Origin: Oscillatoriales cyanobacterium RM2_1_1
GTDB taxonomy: Bacteria > Cyanobacteriota > Cyanobacteriia > Cyanobacteriales > Microcoleaceae
Direction of reading: 5' to 3'
Length of the DNA: 64,000 nt
Assembly: GCA_012033335.1 (NCBI GenBank)
Contig: JAAURB010000009.1
Span: forward strand, 1 to 64,000
The notes below the pieces were generated by a model. It saw only the letters and a list, made by a program, of their open reading frames with translations. It had not been told where the DNA came from and made no database searches. Shown here piece after piece: positions 1 through 7,240 of this stretch; the stretch's first letter is position 1; every line of letters starts with the position of its first letter. The translations under genes and the position numbers were made by a program.

Positions 1-80
1 CTGGGGCTTCGCCCCAGGAAGGGGGCACTGCCCCCTTCACCCCCCATCAATCTTCTAATTAATTGCGTCAAGCTACTTAT
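1..80 (-). repeat. Dispersed repeat family 1, copy A
   Basis: This G/C-rich palindromic stretch carries the words CCCCTTCACCCCCCATCAAT and CTTCTAATTAATTG. It recurs on the opposite strand at 22660-22721, as a core only at 23617-23645, and as an end-only fragment at 26778-26811. The copy may begin upstream of the window. It overlaps the 3' end of the small reverse-strand gene that ends at 73, so it probably supplies that gene's 3' end. Confidence 0.7.
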
Positions 81-480
81 CTCCCAACTCTTTCATCATC
101 ACTTCAGGCAAAGGTGTTCCTGCCTCTAAAATAAAAATTTCCTTCACCTCAATTGGAGTCAAGGACTGAGCCAGAACAAAATCAGCAGATTGATCTTGAT
201 TATAAGTAGAAGAGTTAAAGAAATCTTCGGGAGTTTTTGGGTTTTCCAAGTTGTTCTTAATTTCTTCTAATGCCTCTTCCATTTGCTCGATCAACACGGA
301 GTCTCCACCATTCTGTTTCAGCTCATCAATATCCCCCTCCAGCTCATCAATCACTCCATTCAATGGATCAGATGCAGAGTCTGGAAAATTGAAATCAACA
401 GGGGGAGCATTTTCAATGTCAAGCTTGTCAGTCCACTGATAGAATTTTTTGTAGCGTCGGGCTTTCAAAAAAGCAAGCAA
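73..480 (-). CDS. Hypothetical acidic protein
   Basis: I do not recognise this 135-residue protein. It opens with a short basic stretch (residues 1-20: LKARRYKKF and neighbours). An acidic, Glu/Asp-rich helical middle follows (about residues 40-80), which could form a short coiled coil. I see no signal peptide or membrane segment. The start is TTG at 480; the in-frame stop eight codons upstream leaves no ATG between, so either TTG is used or the true N-terminus is lost. The gene is divergent from the DUF3326 gene at 518. Its last codons lie inside a dispersed repeat, which suggests the C-terminus was changed by repeat insertion. Confidence 0.5.
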   Translation of the reverse strand: MLAFLKARRYKKFYQWTDKLDIENAPPVDFNFPDSASDPLNGVIDELEGDIDELKQNGGDSVLIEQMEEALEEIKNNLENPKTPEDFFNSSTYNQDQSADFVLAQSLTPIEVKEIFILEAGTPLPEVMMKELGDK

Positions 481-517
481 TGACGAATAACCGGGTTCAG
501 ATCAATCCTGGAGGCGA

Positions 518-1591
518 ATGGCAACCCGTCCATATACTGTTGTTTTAATAATTCCGACTGGCATCGGAGCAGCGATTGGCGGTTATGCCGGGGATGCTTT
601 ACCCGTGGCTCGAGCCATGGCATCCATTGCTGACACCCTGATCACCCACCCCAACGTCCTGAATGGAGCTCAACTCTACTGGCCCCTGGCTAATGCTCTC
701 TACGTGGAGGGCTACGGTTTAGATCAGTTTGCCAAGGGGGCTTGGGGATTGTCTCCTGCACATCGCAATCGCGTTGGGTTACTCCTGGATCGGGCCATGG
801 AACCGGATCTACAACTGCGGCATTTACAAGTGGCCGATGCTGCCCGGGCTACCTTGGGCCTCGAACTCACAGATTATCTGATTACCGATGCGCCATTGGA
901 CGTTGAACTCCGAACGGCAGTCTCTAGAGCATCCTGGGGTACCGTAGGGAACCCCGACAGTCTCTTGCGGGGAGCGGAAAAGTTAATTCATCAAGCCAAG
1001 GCAGAGGCGATCGCCGTTGTGGCTCGTTTTCCAGATGACTCTAATAGTTTGGCATTAATCAACTATCGCCAGGGTCAGGGCGTTGATCCCCTGGCGGGGG
1101 CAGAAGCCGTCATCAGTCATCTGGTGGTACGCGGATTTCAGGTGCCCTGTGCCCACGCCCCGGCACTTAATCTGTTGCCCCTCGATCCTGATCTGTCTCC
1201 CCGTTCAGCCGCCGAGGAACTGGGCCATACCTTCTTACCCTGTGTGTTGGTGGGGCTCAGTCGCGCGCCTCAGTTTGTCCCTCAGCTCGCATCTGAATCC
1301 CAGATCGGGACTGCCAATCTGGTTTGGAGGTCTCAGGTCGATGCGGTGGTTGTTCCCGCCACTGCCTGTGGTGGCAGCGCAATTCTTAGCTTTAGCGAAA
1401 CCAATGCTCAGATTATTGCAGTCCAGGATAATCCTACTCAGATGGCAGTTTCACCAGAATCTTTAGGAATTAAAGCCCTGTTGGTGAATTCTTATTTGGA
1501 AGCATTGGGGGTTTTGGTGGCTCATAAAGCCGGGATTAGTAGCGCGGCCTTAAAGACAGACCTATTGCCCATTGCTCAATTCAAAAGTTAG
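518..1591 (+). CDS. DUF3326 family protein
   Basis: This 357-residue protein matches the cyanobacterial/plant DUF3326 family, whose function is unknown. The N-terminus (residues 1-30) has the family pattern VVLIIPTGIGAAIGGYAGDA, a Gly-rich hydrophobic start with the invariant PTGIG. The middle (about 215-290) contains CAHAPALN and the C-terminal third contains ACGGSAILSF, where family members keep Gly/Cys residues. No signal peptide or clear transmembrane helix is visible, so a soluble protein is likely. The start ATG at 518 has GGAGG only three bases upstream, a short spacing. The gene stands alone, followed by a likely promoter for the ABC pair. Confidence 0.8.
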   Translation: MATRPYTVVLIIPTGIGAAIGGYAGDALPVARAMASIADTLITHPNVLNGAQLYWPLANALYVEGYGLDQFAKGAWGLSPAHRNRVGLLLDRAMEPDLQLRHLQVADAARATLGLELTDYLITDAPLDVELRTAVSRASWGTVGNPDSLLRGAEKLIHQAKAEAIAVVARFPDDSNSLALINYRQGQGVDPLAGAEAVISHLVVRGFQVPCAHAPALNLLPLDPDLSPRSAAEELGHTFLPCVLVGLSRAPQFVPQLASESQIGTANLVWRSQVDAVVVPATACGGSAILSFSETNAQIIAVQDNPTQMAVSPESLGIKALLVNSYLEALGVLVAHKAGISSAALKTDLLPIAQFKS

Positions 1592-1620
1592 ACAAAAGTT
1601 AAACATAAAGTTAGAACCGT

Positions 1621-1651
1621 CTGTCAAATCAGATATTTCCCATATTATAAT
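1621..1651 (+). promoter_or_regulatory. Candidate sigma70-type promoter for ABC transporter
   Basis: A perfect -10 hexamer TATAAT lies at 1646-1651. A weak -35 (CTGTCA, 1621-1626) precedes it at 19 bases. It sits in the gap between the DUF3326 gene and the ABC ATPase, and would give a leader of about 120 nt. This is inferred from sequence only. Confidence 0.4.
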
Positions 1652-1779
1652 TTCATCCACAATCCTGAACTTCCCGCCAACTCTCTGACCAATCTCCGGC
1701 TTTGCCCCAGATCTCTTAGAATATTAAAGTGTGAATATTGAGTAATGTAAACAAAGGCAGTTTTGAGGGGATTGAACAG

Positions 1780-2799
1780 ATGACTCCTGCCGTTTTGATT
1801 GAAAAGTTGCAAAAGCGCTATGGCTCCGTTGAAGCAGTTAGAGATATTTCTCTGAACATTCAACCCGGAGAGATTTTTGGACTGCTCGGCCCTAACGGAG
1901 CCGGAAAAACCACAACCCTGAGGGCTTTGTGTACATTGATTACCCCTGATTCAGGTCGGATCGAGGTATCGGGAGTGGATGTGGTGCAAGATCCCCGCCA
2001 GGCTCGGCGGCGTTTGGGTTATGTCGCTCAAGAAGTTGCTCTAGATAAAGTTTTAACGGGGCGAGAGTTGCTCCAACTTCAAGCTAGCCTCTATCATCTT
2101 CCCCATGCTCAGGCTCAAACCCGTATCAGTCAGGTGATGCAACTCCTGGGTTTGTCGGACTGGATTGATCAGAAAACCGGTATTTATTCCGGGGGGATTC
2201 GTAAGCGCCTAGATCTGGCCTCTGGCTTGCTACATCAGCCAGATGTTCTGGTGCTAGATGAGCCTACGGTGGGTCTCGATATCGAGAGTCGAGTCGTAGT
2301 CTGGGATTTTCTGCGGCAGCTCAAAGCCGCTGGAACAACGGTTCTAATTACCAGCCATTACCTCGAAGAGGTGGATGCTTTAGCGGATCGGGTCGCCATT
2401 ATTGATCAAGGAATCGTGATCGCAACTGGAACTCCCTCTGAGCTTAAAGATCGGGTGGGGGGCGATCGCATTACCCTGAGAATTCGAGAGTTTTCACCGA
2501 TGGCGGAGGCGGAGCAAGCCAGGGAATTATTACAACCCCTACCCTTCGTCCAGGAAGTGATTATTAACAGCGCCCAGGGAAATTCTTTAAACTTAGTAGT
2601 AGAGCCTCACAGTGATGCCCTGTTGACCATTCAGCAGGCATTGCGAGAGGCAGATTTACCCACCTTTGGCATTGCTCAATCCCGCCCGAGTCTGGACGAT
2701 GTCTATCTGGCGGCAACTGGTCGAACCCTGATGGATGCAGAACTAGCAGCGGTGGGAACCCGGGATTTAAAAGCCGAGAAAAAACAGAATATGCGGTAG
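1780..2799 (+). CDS. ABC transporter ATP-binding protein (DrrA-type)
   Basis: This is the ATPase subunit of an ABC-2 type exporter. It binds and hydrolyses ATP to drive export through the membrane subunit encoded next. Visible motifs are Walker A GPNGAGKTT (about residue 35), the Q-loop region, a signature written YSGGIRKRLDLA, Walker B VLVLDEPTVGLD and the switch His in ITSHYLEEVD. The C-terminal 90 residues match the DrrA-type extension. I chose ATG 1780 because GAGGGG lies nine bases upstream and the family begins near here; a TTG at 1738 would add 14 residues. The permease follows after 265 bases that hold two hairpin repeats. Substrate unknown. Confidence 0.88.
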   Translation: MTPAVLIEKLQKRYGSVEAVRDISLNIQPGEIFGLLGPNGAGKTTTLRALCTLITPDSGRIEVSGVDVVQDPRQARRRLGYVAQEVALDKVLTGRELLQLQASLYHLPHAQAQTRISQVMQLLGLSDWIDQKTGIYSGGIRKRLDLASGLLHQPDVLVLDEPTVGLDIESRVVVWDFLRQLKAAGTTVLITSHYLEEVDALADRVAIIDQGIVIATGTPSELKDRVGGDRITLRIREFSPMAEAEQARELLQPLPFVQEVIINSAQGNSLNLVVEPHSDALLTIQQALREADLPTFGIAQSRPSLDDVYLAATGRTLMDAELAAVGTRDLKAEKKQNMR

Positions 2800-2846
2800 G
2801 TTCTGAATTGAGATGTTAAATTGGCACGAACCCCCACCCAGATTGA

Positions 2847-2921
2847 AATTAACCCCCGTAGGGGCTGGGTCTCTCAGCCCTCTTACAATTAACCCCCGTA
2901 GAGGCTGGGTCTCCCAGCCCT
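2847..2921 (+). repeat. Tandem pair of 35-bp hairpin repeats
   Basis: Two near-identical 35-base units (2847-2881 and 2887-2921, period 40) differ at two positions. Each contains GGCTGGG and CAGCCC around a short loop, so each can fold into a hairpin. They lie in the gap between the ABC ATPase and permease genes. They may act as a transcript-stability or partial-termination element, or be remains of a dispersed repeat. Confidence 0.75.
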
Positions 2922-3064
2922 TCCCCTAATTCCCAATTAAAGATTCAGAAGTTTGATTCTAAAGTTCATCCAGAAGTTGAATGCAAAAGTTTAAATCAAA
3001 AACGTCTAAAGCAAAAGTTAATCAGTAATTAATCAAATTAATCAGTTGAGTTAGGGCATGAATT

Positions 3065-3961
3065 ATGAGTAGTGGAACAACATCAATCCAATCAGAAATC
3101 CAATCAGAACTGATCTTATCTCCAGGTCAATCTGGGTCAGCGGAGTCTAATCTGGTGCAGGATTTCATCCAGGAAACAATGGCACTGACGAAGCGACTGT
3201 TTATCCAGCTTCAACGTCGTCCTTCTAGTTTAATCGCTGGGATTATTCAGCCGTTAATGTGGTTGATTTTATTTGGAGCGCTATTTCAAAATGCTCCCAA
3301 GGGACTGTTTGGAGACAGTCAGAATTATGCTCAGTTTTTAGGGGCAGGGGTGATTGTTTTTACGGCGTTTGCTGGGGCCTTGAATGCGGGTTTGCCGGTG
3401 ATGTTTGATCGGGAATTTGGATTTTTAAATCGGTTGCTGGTGGCTCCTCTGGCTTCGCGATTTTCGATTGTGGCCGCTTCGGCAATTTATATCGTTGTTT
3501 TAAGTTTCATTCAAGCCGCAGCCATTGTGATCATGGGGGCAATATTAGGAGCAGGACTGCCTGGGATTGCCGGGTTGAGCATGATCGCCCTGATTGTATT
3601 ACTGCTGGTTTTAGGGGTAACCGGGCTGAGTTTGGGTTTGACCTTTGCCCTGCCCGGGCACATCGAGCTAATCGCGGTGATTTTTGTCACCAATTTGCCC
3701 CTGCTGTTTGCTAGCACTGCTTTAGCGCCCCTGTCATTCATGCCAAACTGGTTGCAGGTCATCGCCATGTTGAATCCCCTCAGCTATGCGATTGAGCCGA
3801 TTCGCTATCTCTATCTCCACGGGGATTGGTCATGGAGTTCAATGGTAATGGTTGGCCCCCTGGGAACGGTAACGTTTGGGAGAGCCCTGTTGGTTCTGTT
3901 TGGATTTGCCACCGTTTGTCTACTGATGATTCAGCCCCTCTTGCGGCGACGATTTGCTTAG
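3065..3961 (+). CDS. ABC-2 type transporter permease
   Basis: This 298-residue membrane subunit would pair with the ATPase just upstream. After a soluble N-terminus (residues 1-45) there are about six hydrophobic segments: near 55-75, 95-120, 140-165, 175-200, 208-230 and 275-292. The ABC-2 pattern is visible, with an amphipathic region before the first helix, a conserved FDREFGFLNRLLVAP stretch around residues 116-130, and the NPLSYAIEPIRYL motif near 236-249. The ATG at 3065 has no strong ribosome site. The function is probably export of a lipid, sugar or small molecule; the sequence does not say which. Confidence 0.85.
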   Translation: MSSGTTSIQSEIQSELILSPGQSGSAESNLVQDFIQETMALTKRLFIQLQRRPSSLIAGIIQPLMWLILFGALFQNAPKGLFGDSQNYAQFLGAGVIVFTAFAGALNAGLPVMFDREFGFLNRLLVAPLASRFSIVAASAIYIVVLSFIQAAAIVIMGAILGAGLPGIAGLSMIALIVLLLVLGVTGLSLGLTFALPGHIELIAVIFVTNLPLLFASTALAPLSFMPNWLQVIAMLNPLSYAIEPIRYLYLHGDWSWSSMVMVGPLGTVTFGRALLVLFGFATVCLLMIQPLLRRRFA

Positions 3962-4119
3962 GATCAGGGATTAGCGGGCATCAGGGATAAATGCCAGGAT
4001 TTCTTAACCCTTGACCTGTGGCTGCTTACAATCAGGGGTTACAATGTCCTCAGCAATATGTTTCTAGCCAGAAAGTTCAGTTAAAAAGTTTGCCCCTAAT
4101 TGATCAAGGAAAAGTAAAA

Positions 4120-4461
4120 ATGATGACTTTAAAGGTTTCAAGCTTAGCCTTAGCTACATTTGCGGGGTTGGCGATCGCGGTTCCCAGCTTTGCCCAGACC
4201 AGTAGCACAATTGATCCCCTAGAGGGCTTCGATACCTACGAACAGGATACGACTACCGACAGCGGGATTAATTCTCAAACCATGTTTGACCTGATTCACA
4301 AAGCGCAAACCGGTCGTTTTAATGTGGATTATCAGGAAGCCCAGCGTCAGCAACAACGCAGCATTCAGGATGCAGCGGCTGAGTTTCGAGCCAAGCAGCG
4401 GCAGCGGTTGCAGCAAGATGGGGGTGTTGCACCTGAGGTTCAAACTGAAGTCCAGCAGTAG
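4120..4461 (+). CDS. Small exported hypothetical protein
   Basis: A 113-residue protein with a clear Sec signal peptide: a short basic start, a hydrophobic core (LALATFAGLAIAV) and a likely cleavage site after PSFAQ near residue 28. The mature part is polar, and its second half is a Gln/Arg-rich helix (EAQRQQQRSIQDAAAEFRAK). I chose ATG 4120 (or 4123) over a GTG at 4018 because AAGGA lies nine bases upstream and the signal peptide then begins at residue 1. The function is not recognised. It sits between the ABC permease and dprA with no obvious link. Confidence 0.65.
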   Translation: MMTLKVSSLALATFAGLAIAVPSFAQTSSTIDPLEGFDTYEQDTTTDSGINSQTMFDLIHKAQTGRFNVDYQEAQRQQQRSIQDAAAEFRAKQRQRLQQDGGVAPEVQTEVQQ

Positions 4462-4520
4462 TTCCCAGGTTTGCAATTAAATTATCTCAAAACCATCTCA
4501 ATTACGTTGCTGTAAATACT

Positions 4521-5684
4521 TTGCTGGAAGAACGGGATTACTGGGTTGGTTGGTCACAGCTTTCAGGGGTTGGGCCAATATCATTGCAGCGACTCAAAAC
4601 CCATTTTGGTTCCCTGGAGACAGCCTGGACGGCTTCATCCGATCAACTTCTACAGGTTGAAGGATTTGGCCCCCAAACGGTCGCTAAAATTCTTGAACAG
4701 CGATCGCAATTTGATCTAGGCCCTTTCCTGGCACAACACCTGGAAAAAAATCCCCAGTTCTGGACTCCAGTCGATCCAGACTACCCTCGATTACTCCTGG
4801 AAATTCCTACCCCTCCAGGGGTGCTGTACTATCGGGGAACAATGGAGCCGGGGGAAAATCAGGGCAAAATTTCCCTGGTGGCGATGGTGGGCACTCGGAA
4901 TCCCTCTGAATACGGTCGGCGTTGGGCCCAAAAAATTGCCACAGTCCTGGCCCGTCGAGGATTTACGATTGTTTCAGGAATGGCGGCGGGGATTGATGAG
5001 ATCGCCCATCGCAGTAGTTTAGAGGCTGGAGGACGCACCCTGGCCGTATTTGGCACTGGAATTGATCTGGTTTACCCCAGAGAAAATCGCGCCCTCTGTC
5101 AACAGTTGCTTCCCCAGGGACTAATCCTAAGTGAATATCCAGCAGGCACCAAGCCCAACCCCAAGCACTTTCCTAGTCGCAATCGGATCGTAGCGGGGCT
5201 GAGTCGGGCGGTATTTGTGATGGAAGCGGGGCAAAAATCTGGGGCTTTAATTACGGCTTATCTAGCCAATGAGTTTTGCCGGGACGTTTTTGTTTTGCCG
5301 GGGCGTTTAGACGATGAGAAATCCCAGGGTTGCCTGCAATTGATCAGTCGAGGGGCGGGGGTGATTCCGGTTAATCTGGAGGAGTTGCTCGAACAACTTG
5401 GGGGAATTCCAGATCTGGATTCTTCTGAGACCTACTCAAATTCAGCCCCAGATCCCCAGCAACTCTCGTTGATCGAAGCCATTCCCCAACCGATTCAGCC
5501 TCCAGCCAATTTAGATCCAGATTTAGCCAGTGTTCTAGAAGTGGTTCCTGCTGAACCCATGGTTTTTGACTGGATTGTTCGACAGTCCGGCCAGGATGCC
5601 GCCACTGTTTCAAGCGCTCTGTTGCAACTGGAACTGTTGGGGTTGGTGACCCAGCAGCCTGGAATGCGTTATCAGCGTCATTGA
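4521..5684 (+). CDS. dprA: DNA-processing protein DprA
   Basis: DprA protects incoming single-stranded DNA during natural transformation and loads RecA onto it. The 387 residues show an N-terminal helix-hairpin-helix-like region (20-65), the Rossmann-like DprA core (about 115-290) and a C-terminal winged helix (about 325-387). Core motifs are MVGTRNPSEYG, SGMAAGIDEIAH (153-164), GTGIDLVYPREN, SEYPAGTKPNPKHFPSRNR and KSGALITA. The start is TTG at 4521 with no strong ribosome site; the family begins here. The gene converges on an M48 protease across a terminator hairpin. Its presence fits a naturally competent cyanobacterium. Confidence 0.93.
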   Translation: MLEERDYWVGWSQLSGVGPISLQRLKTHFGSLETAWTASSDQLLQVEGFGPQTVAKILEQRSQFDLGPFLAQHLEKNPQFWTPVDPDYPRLLLEIPTPPGVLYYRGTMEPGENQGKISLVAMVGTRNPSEYGRRWAQKIATVLARRGFTIVSGMAAGIDEIAHRSSLEAGGRTLAVFGTGIDLVYPRENRALCQQLLPQGLILSEYPAGTKPNPKHFPSRNRIVAGLSRAVFVMEAGQKSGALITAYLANEFCRDVFVLPGRLDDEKSQGCLQLISRGAGVIPVNLEELLEQLGGIPDLDSSETYSNSAPDPQQLSLIEAIPQPIQPPANLDPDLASVLEVVPAEPMVFDWIVRQSGQDAATVSSALLQLELLGLVTQQPGMRYQRH

Positions 5685-5690
5685 GGCTGT

Positions 5691-5724
5691 TCAATTTTTG
5701 CGCCCGTTGGACGCAAAAAATTGA
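5691..5724. terminator. Bidirectional terminator hairpin between convergent genes
   Basis: The arms TCAATTTTTGCG (5691-5702) and CGCAAAAAATTGA (5712-5724) pair over 12 bases with one bulged A, around a nine-base loop. The A/T runs inside the stem give U tracts on either strand. It lies just after the dprA stop and before the 3' end of the M48 protease gene, so it can serve both. Confidence 0.75.
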
Positions 5725-5780
5725 GTTTCAGGCCAGGGTTTCCAGACTAGGGTTTCTAGACCAGGGCTTCAGCCCAATCC

Positions 5781-6629
5781 TCAGGAGAGCAACCGCCGAA
5801 CTCGGGCTTGATAGGCTGCATTATCCATTCCTGCGCCATTGTTGGCGAGTCGGGGGTCGATTAATTGTTTCATGGCCGCAATCCGATTAGAGGTTGCCGG
5901 ATGGGTACTGAGAAAAGTTGGCGGCGAACCTGCCCCCAACAGCTTTTCCATAAAGCTCACCGCCCCATATTGGTCATATCCGGCCTGCCCCAGGGCTGCC
6001 ACGCCCAATTGATCCGCTTCATATTCATCTTCCCGGCTATTGGGCCGCTTCAAAGCCAGTTCTACTCCGATCTGCACCGCTATATTTTTATCCACCCCGG
6101 CCAGGTTGGCCAAGCCCTGGGCGATCGCCGCCCGCTTCATTTGACTAACCGCATGGCGATTGACGACATGACCAATCTCATGGGCCATGACGCTGGCGAG
6201 TTCGGCTTCGTTACTGGCGGCAGTCATCAGCCCGGTATTGATATAGACAAACCCCCCCATGGTGGCAAACGCATTAATTTTCGGGTCATTCACCACCTGA
6301 AAGGTGTAGGGAATCTGGGACCGACCGCTGACCTGGGCCAGTCGTTGACCAATCTGGTTAATATAGTCAGTGGCTTCACGGTTACGGAGTAATTTGACTT
6401 CTTGATTAATTAACTGGTCATTGATTTGTTTGCCAAGTTCGACTTCCTGACGGTCGGACAAGGTAGTTAGTTGAATCACCTGAATCCCTTGAAAGATCAG
6501 ATCTCTCCAGGATAGGGCCTGACTGGCATTCACAGCGCCAAACCAGATGCCAAAGGTGATGGAAATCGACAGCAAAGGGTAAAACCAGCGCCGAAATGAA
6601 CGGCGATACAAAAATGAATGAGTCTTCAT
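5781..6629 (-). CDS. M48 family metalloprotease (BepA/LoiP-like)
   Basis: A 282-residue zinc protease of family M48C. It probably acts in the periplasm or at the membrane, where such proteins degrade misfolded outer-membrane proteins. The N-terminus has a basic stretch and a hydrophobic segment (residues 18-33), a signal peptide or anchor. The zinc site is visible as HEIGH (H150, E151, H154), with the third ligand E202 in the EYEAD motif. The segment FATMGGFVYINTGLM (121-135) is the usual M48C strand before the active-site helix. Length and motifs are complete. It is convergent with dprA and has an upstream gap of about 610 bases shared with the agrE leader. Confidence 0.88.
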   Translation of the reverse strand: MKTHSFLYRRSFRRWFYPLLSISITFGIWFGAVNASQALSWRDLIFQGIQVIQLTTLSDRQEVELGKQINDQLINQEVKLLRNREATDYINQIGQRLAQVSGRSQIPYTFQVVNDPKINAFATMGGFVYINTGLMTAASNEAELASVMAHEIGHVVNRHAVSQMKRAAIAQGLANLAGVDKNIAVQIGVELALKRPNSREDEYEADQLGVAALGQAGYDQYGAVSFMEKLLGAGSPPTFLSTHPATSNRIAAMKQLIDPRLANNGAGMDNAAYQARVRRLLS

Positions 6630-6912
6630 AGATTCAGTCCGGAGGAGATATATTGTGAGGTTAATATCGTGAAATCAACGGAGCCAGAAGGTTCCCGATT
6701 CACTGGGGATGAGATAGGAGCTAGATGGGCAAAACTTGCAAGTTAAACTTTTAGACGGACTTAGCCGCCTAGAAGTTCGCAGAAGTCCCATTTAGAATTA
6801 CCAAATCCCACGGCACAATTCAGGACAGTCTTGACCCCGCACCAGTGCTCCACTTTAACCAGAATGAAGTAAGTAGAGTGTGAATTAGAAAGGTAAGGAC
6901 AGGATGGATTTT
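6630..6912. other. Intergenic region upstream of the agrE promoter
   Basis: No gene was found here. The stretch must hold the promoter of the reverse-strand protease. A GGAGGAG-like sequence near 6641-6648 is on the wrong strand for either neighbour. I see no repeat or RNA structure of note. Confidence 0.4.
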
Positions 6913-6955
6913 GTAGACAATGCTACAGAAACCGAAGAATTTTTACCAGTTTAAT
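6913..6955 (+). promoter_or_regulatory. NtcA-type activated promoter upstream of agrE
   Basis: GTA at 6913-6915 and TAC at 6924-6926 are separated by exactly eight bases, the consensus NtcA operator GTA-N8-TAC. A -10-like TTTAAT (6950-6955) begins 23 bases after the TAC, the spacing of class II NtcA-activated promoters, in which the box replaces the -35. Transcription would begin near 6962. NtcA is the cyanobacterial global nitrogen regulator, and the next gene downstream breaks down arginine. The box itself is seen; the regulation is inferred. Confidence 0.6.
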
Positions 6956-6961
6956 GCCCTC

Positions 6962-7196
6962 AAATGACCTTGGTCGGGGAGATGTGAGTTTCTTTAGATC
7001 ACGGTTTGTGGTAAGATGACAGTCTCGTGAAAGTTGACCCCGTGATTGCTCTACAGGGTTTCTCATGCTCTTGGAGTATGGCAGTTGATAGCACGTTGTG
7101 CCACAAACTTCCCAGTCCCTAACTCATGAGCTTGAAAACCGCTGTAGATTAAACCCCGTCGTTTGCCCATCGTTTAACAGATAAACGAGCTTTTTT
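6962..7196 (+). ncRNA. Structured leader RNA or small RNA upstream of agrE
   Basis: Between the NtcA-type promoter and agrE lies a region with strong secondary structure. CTACAG-GGTTT (7051-7061) pairs with AAACC-G-CTGTAG (7136-7147) in an 11-bp helix with one bulged G. Inside it, TGGCA (7079-7083) pairs with TGCCA (7099-7103). An intrinsic terminator follows at 7170-7196. This aptamer-plus-terminator layout fits a riboswitch or attenuator, or an independent sRNA of about 180-235 nt. A second -10-like TAAGAT (7012-7017) could start a shorter form. It does not look like the cyanobacterial glutamine riboswitch; a 6S-like rod is possible. Family not recognised. Confidence 0.5.
7170..7196 (+). 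terminator. Intrinsic terminator 45 nt before agrE
   Basis: The arms TCGTTTA (7170-7176) and TAAACGA (7182-7188) form a 7-bp stem with loop ACAGA. Two bases later comes a run of six T (7191-7196). A second TCGTTT at 7159-7164 could compete for the same 3' arm, as in an attenuator. The hairpin lies upstream of agrE, not after a gene. Confidence 0.75.
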
Positions 7197-7240
7197 AGAC
7201 CAGAACCCGAATAGCATCTACTGCTTTATACCTGAGAACT

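Noticed and set aside
6903-6953. A 16-codon frame (MDFVDNATETEEFLPV) with GGACAGG upstream
   Set aside because: It coincides with the GTA-N8-TAC box and -10, which explain the sequence better, and a start codon there would precede the predicted transcription start.
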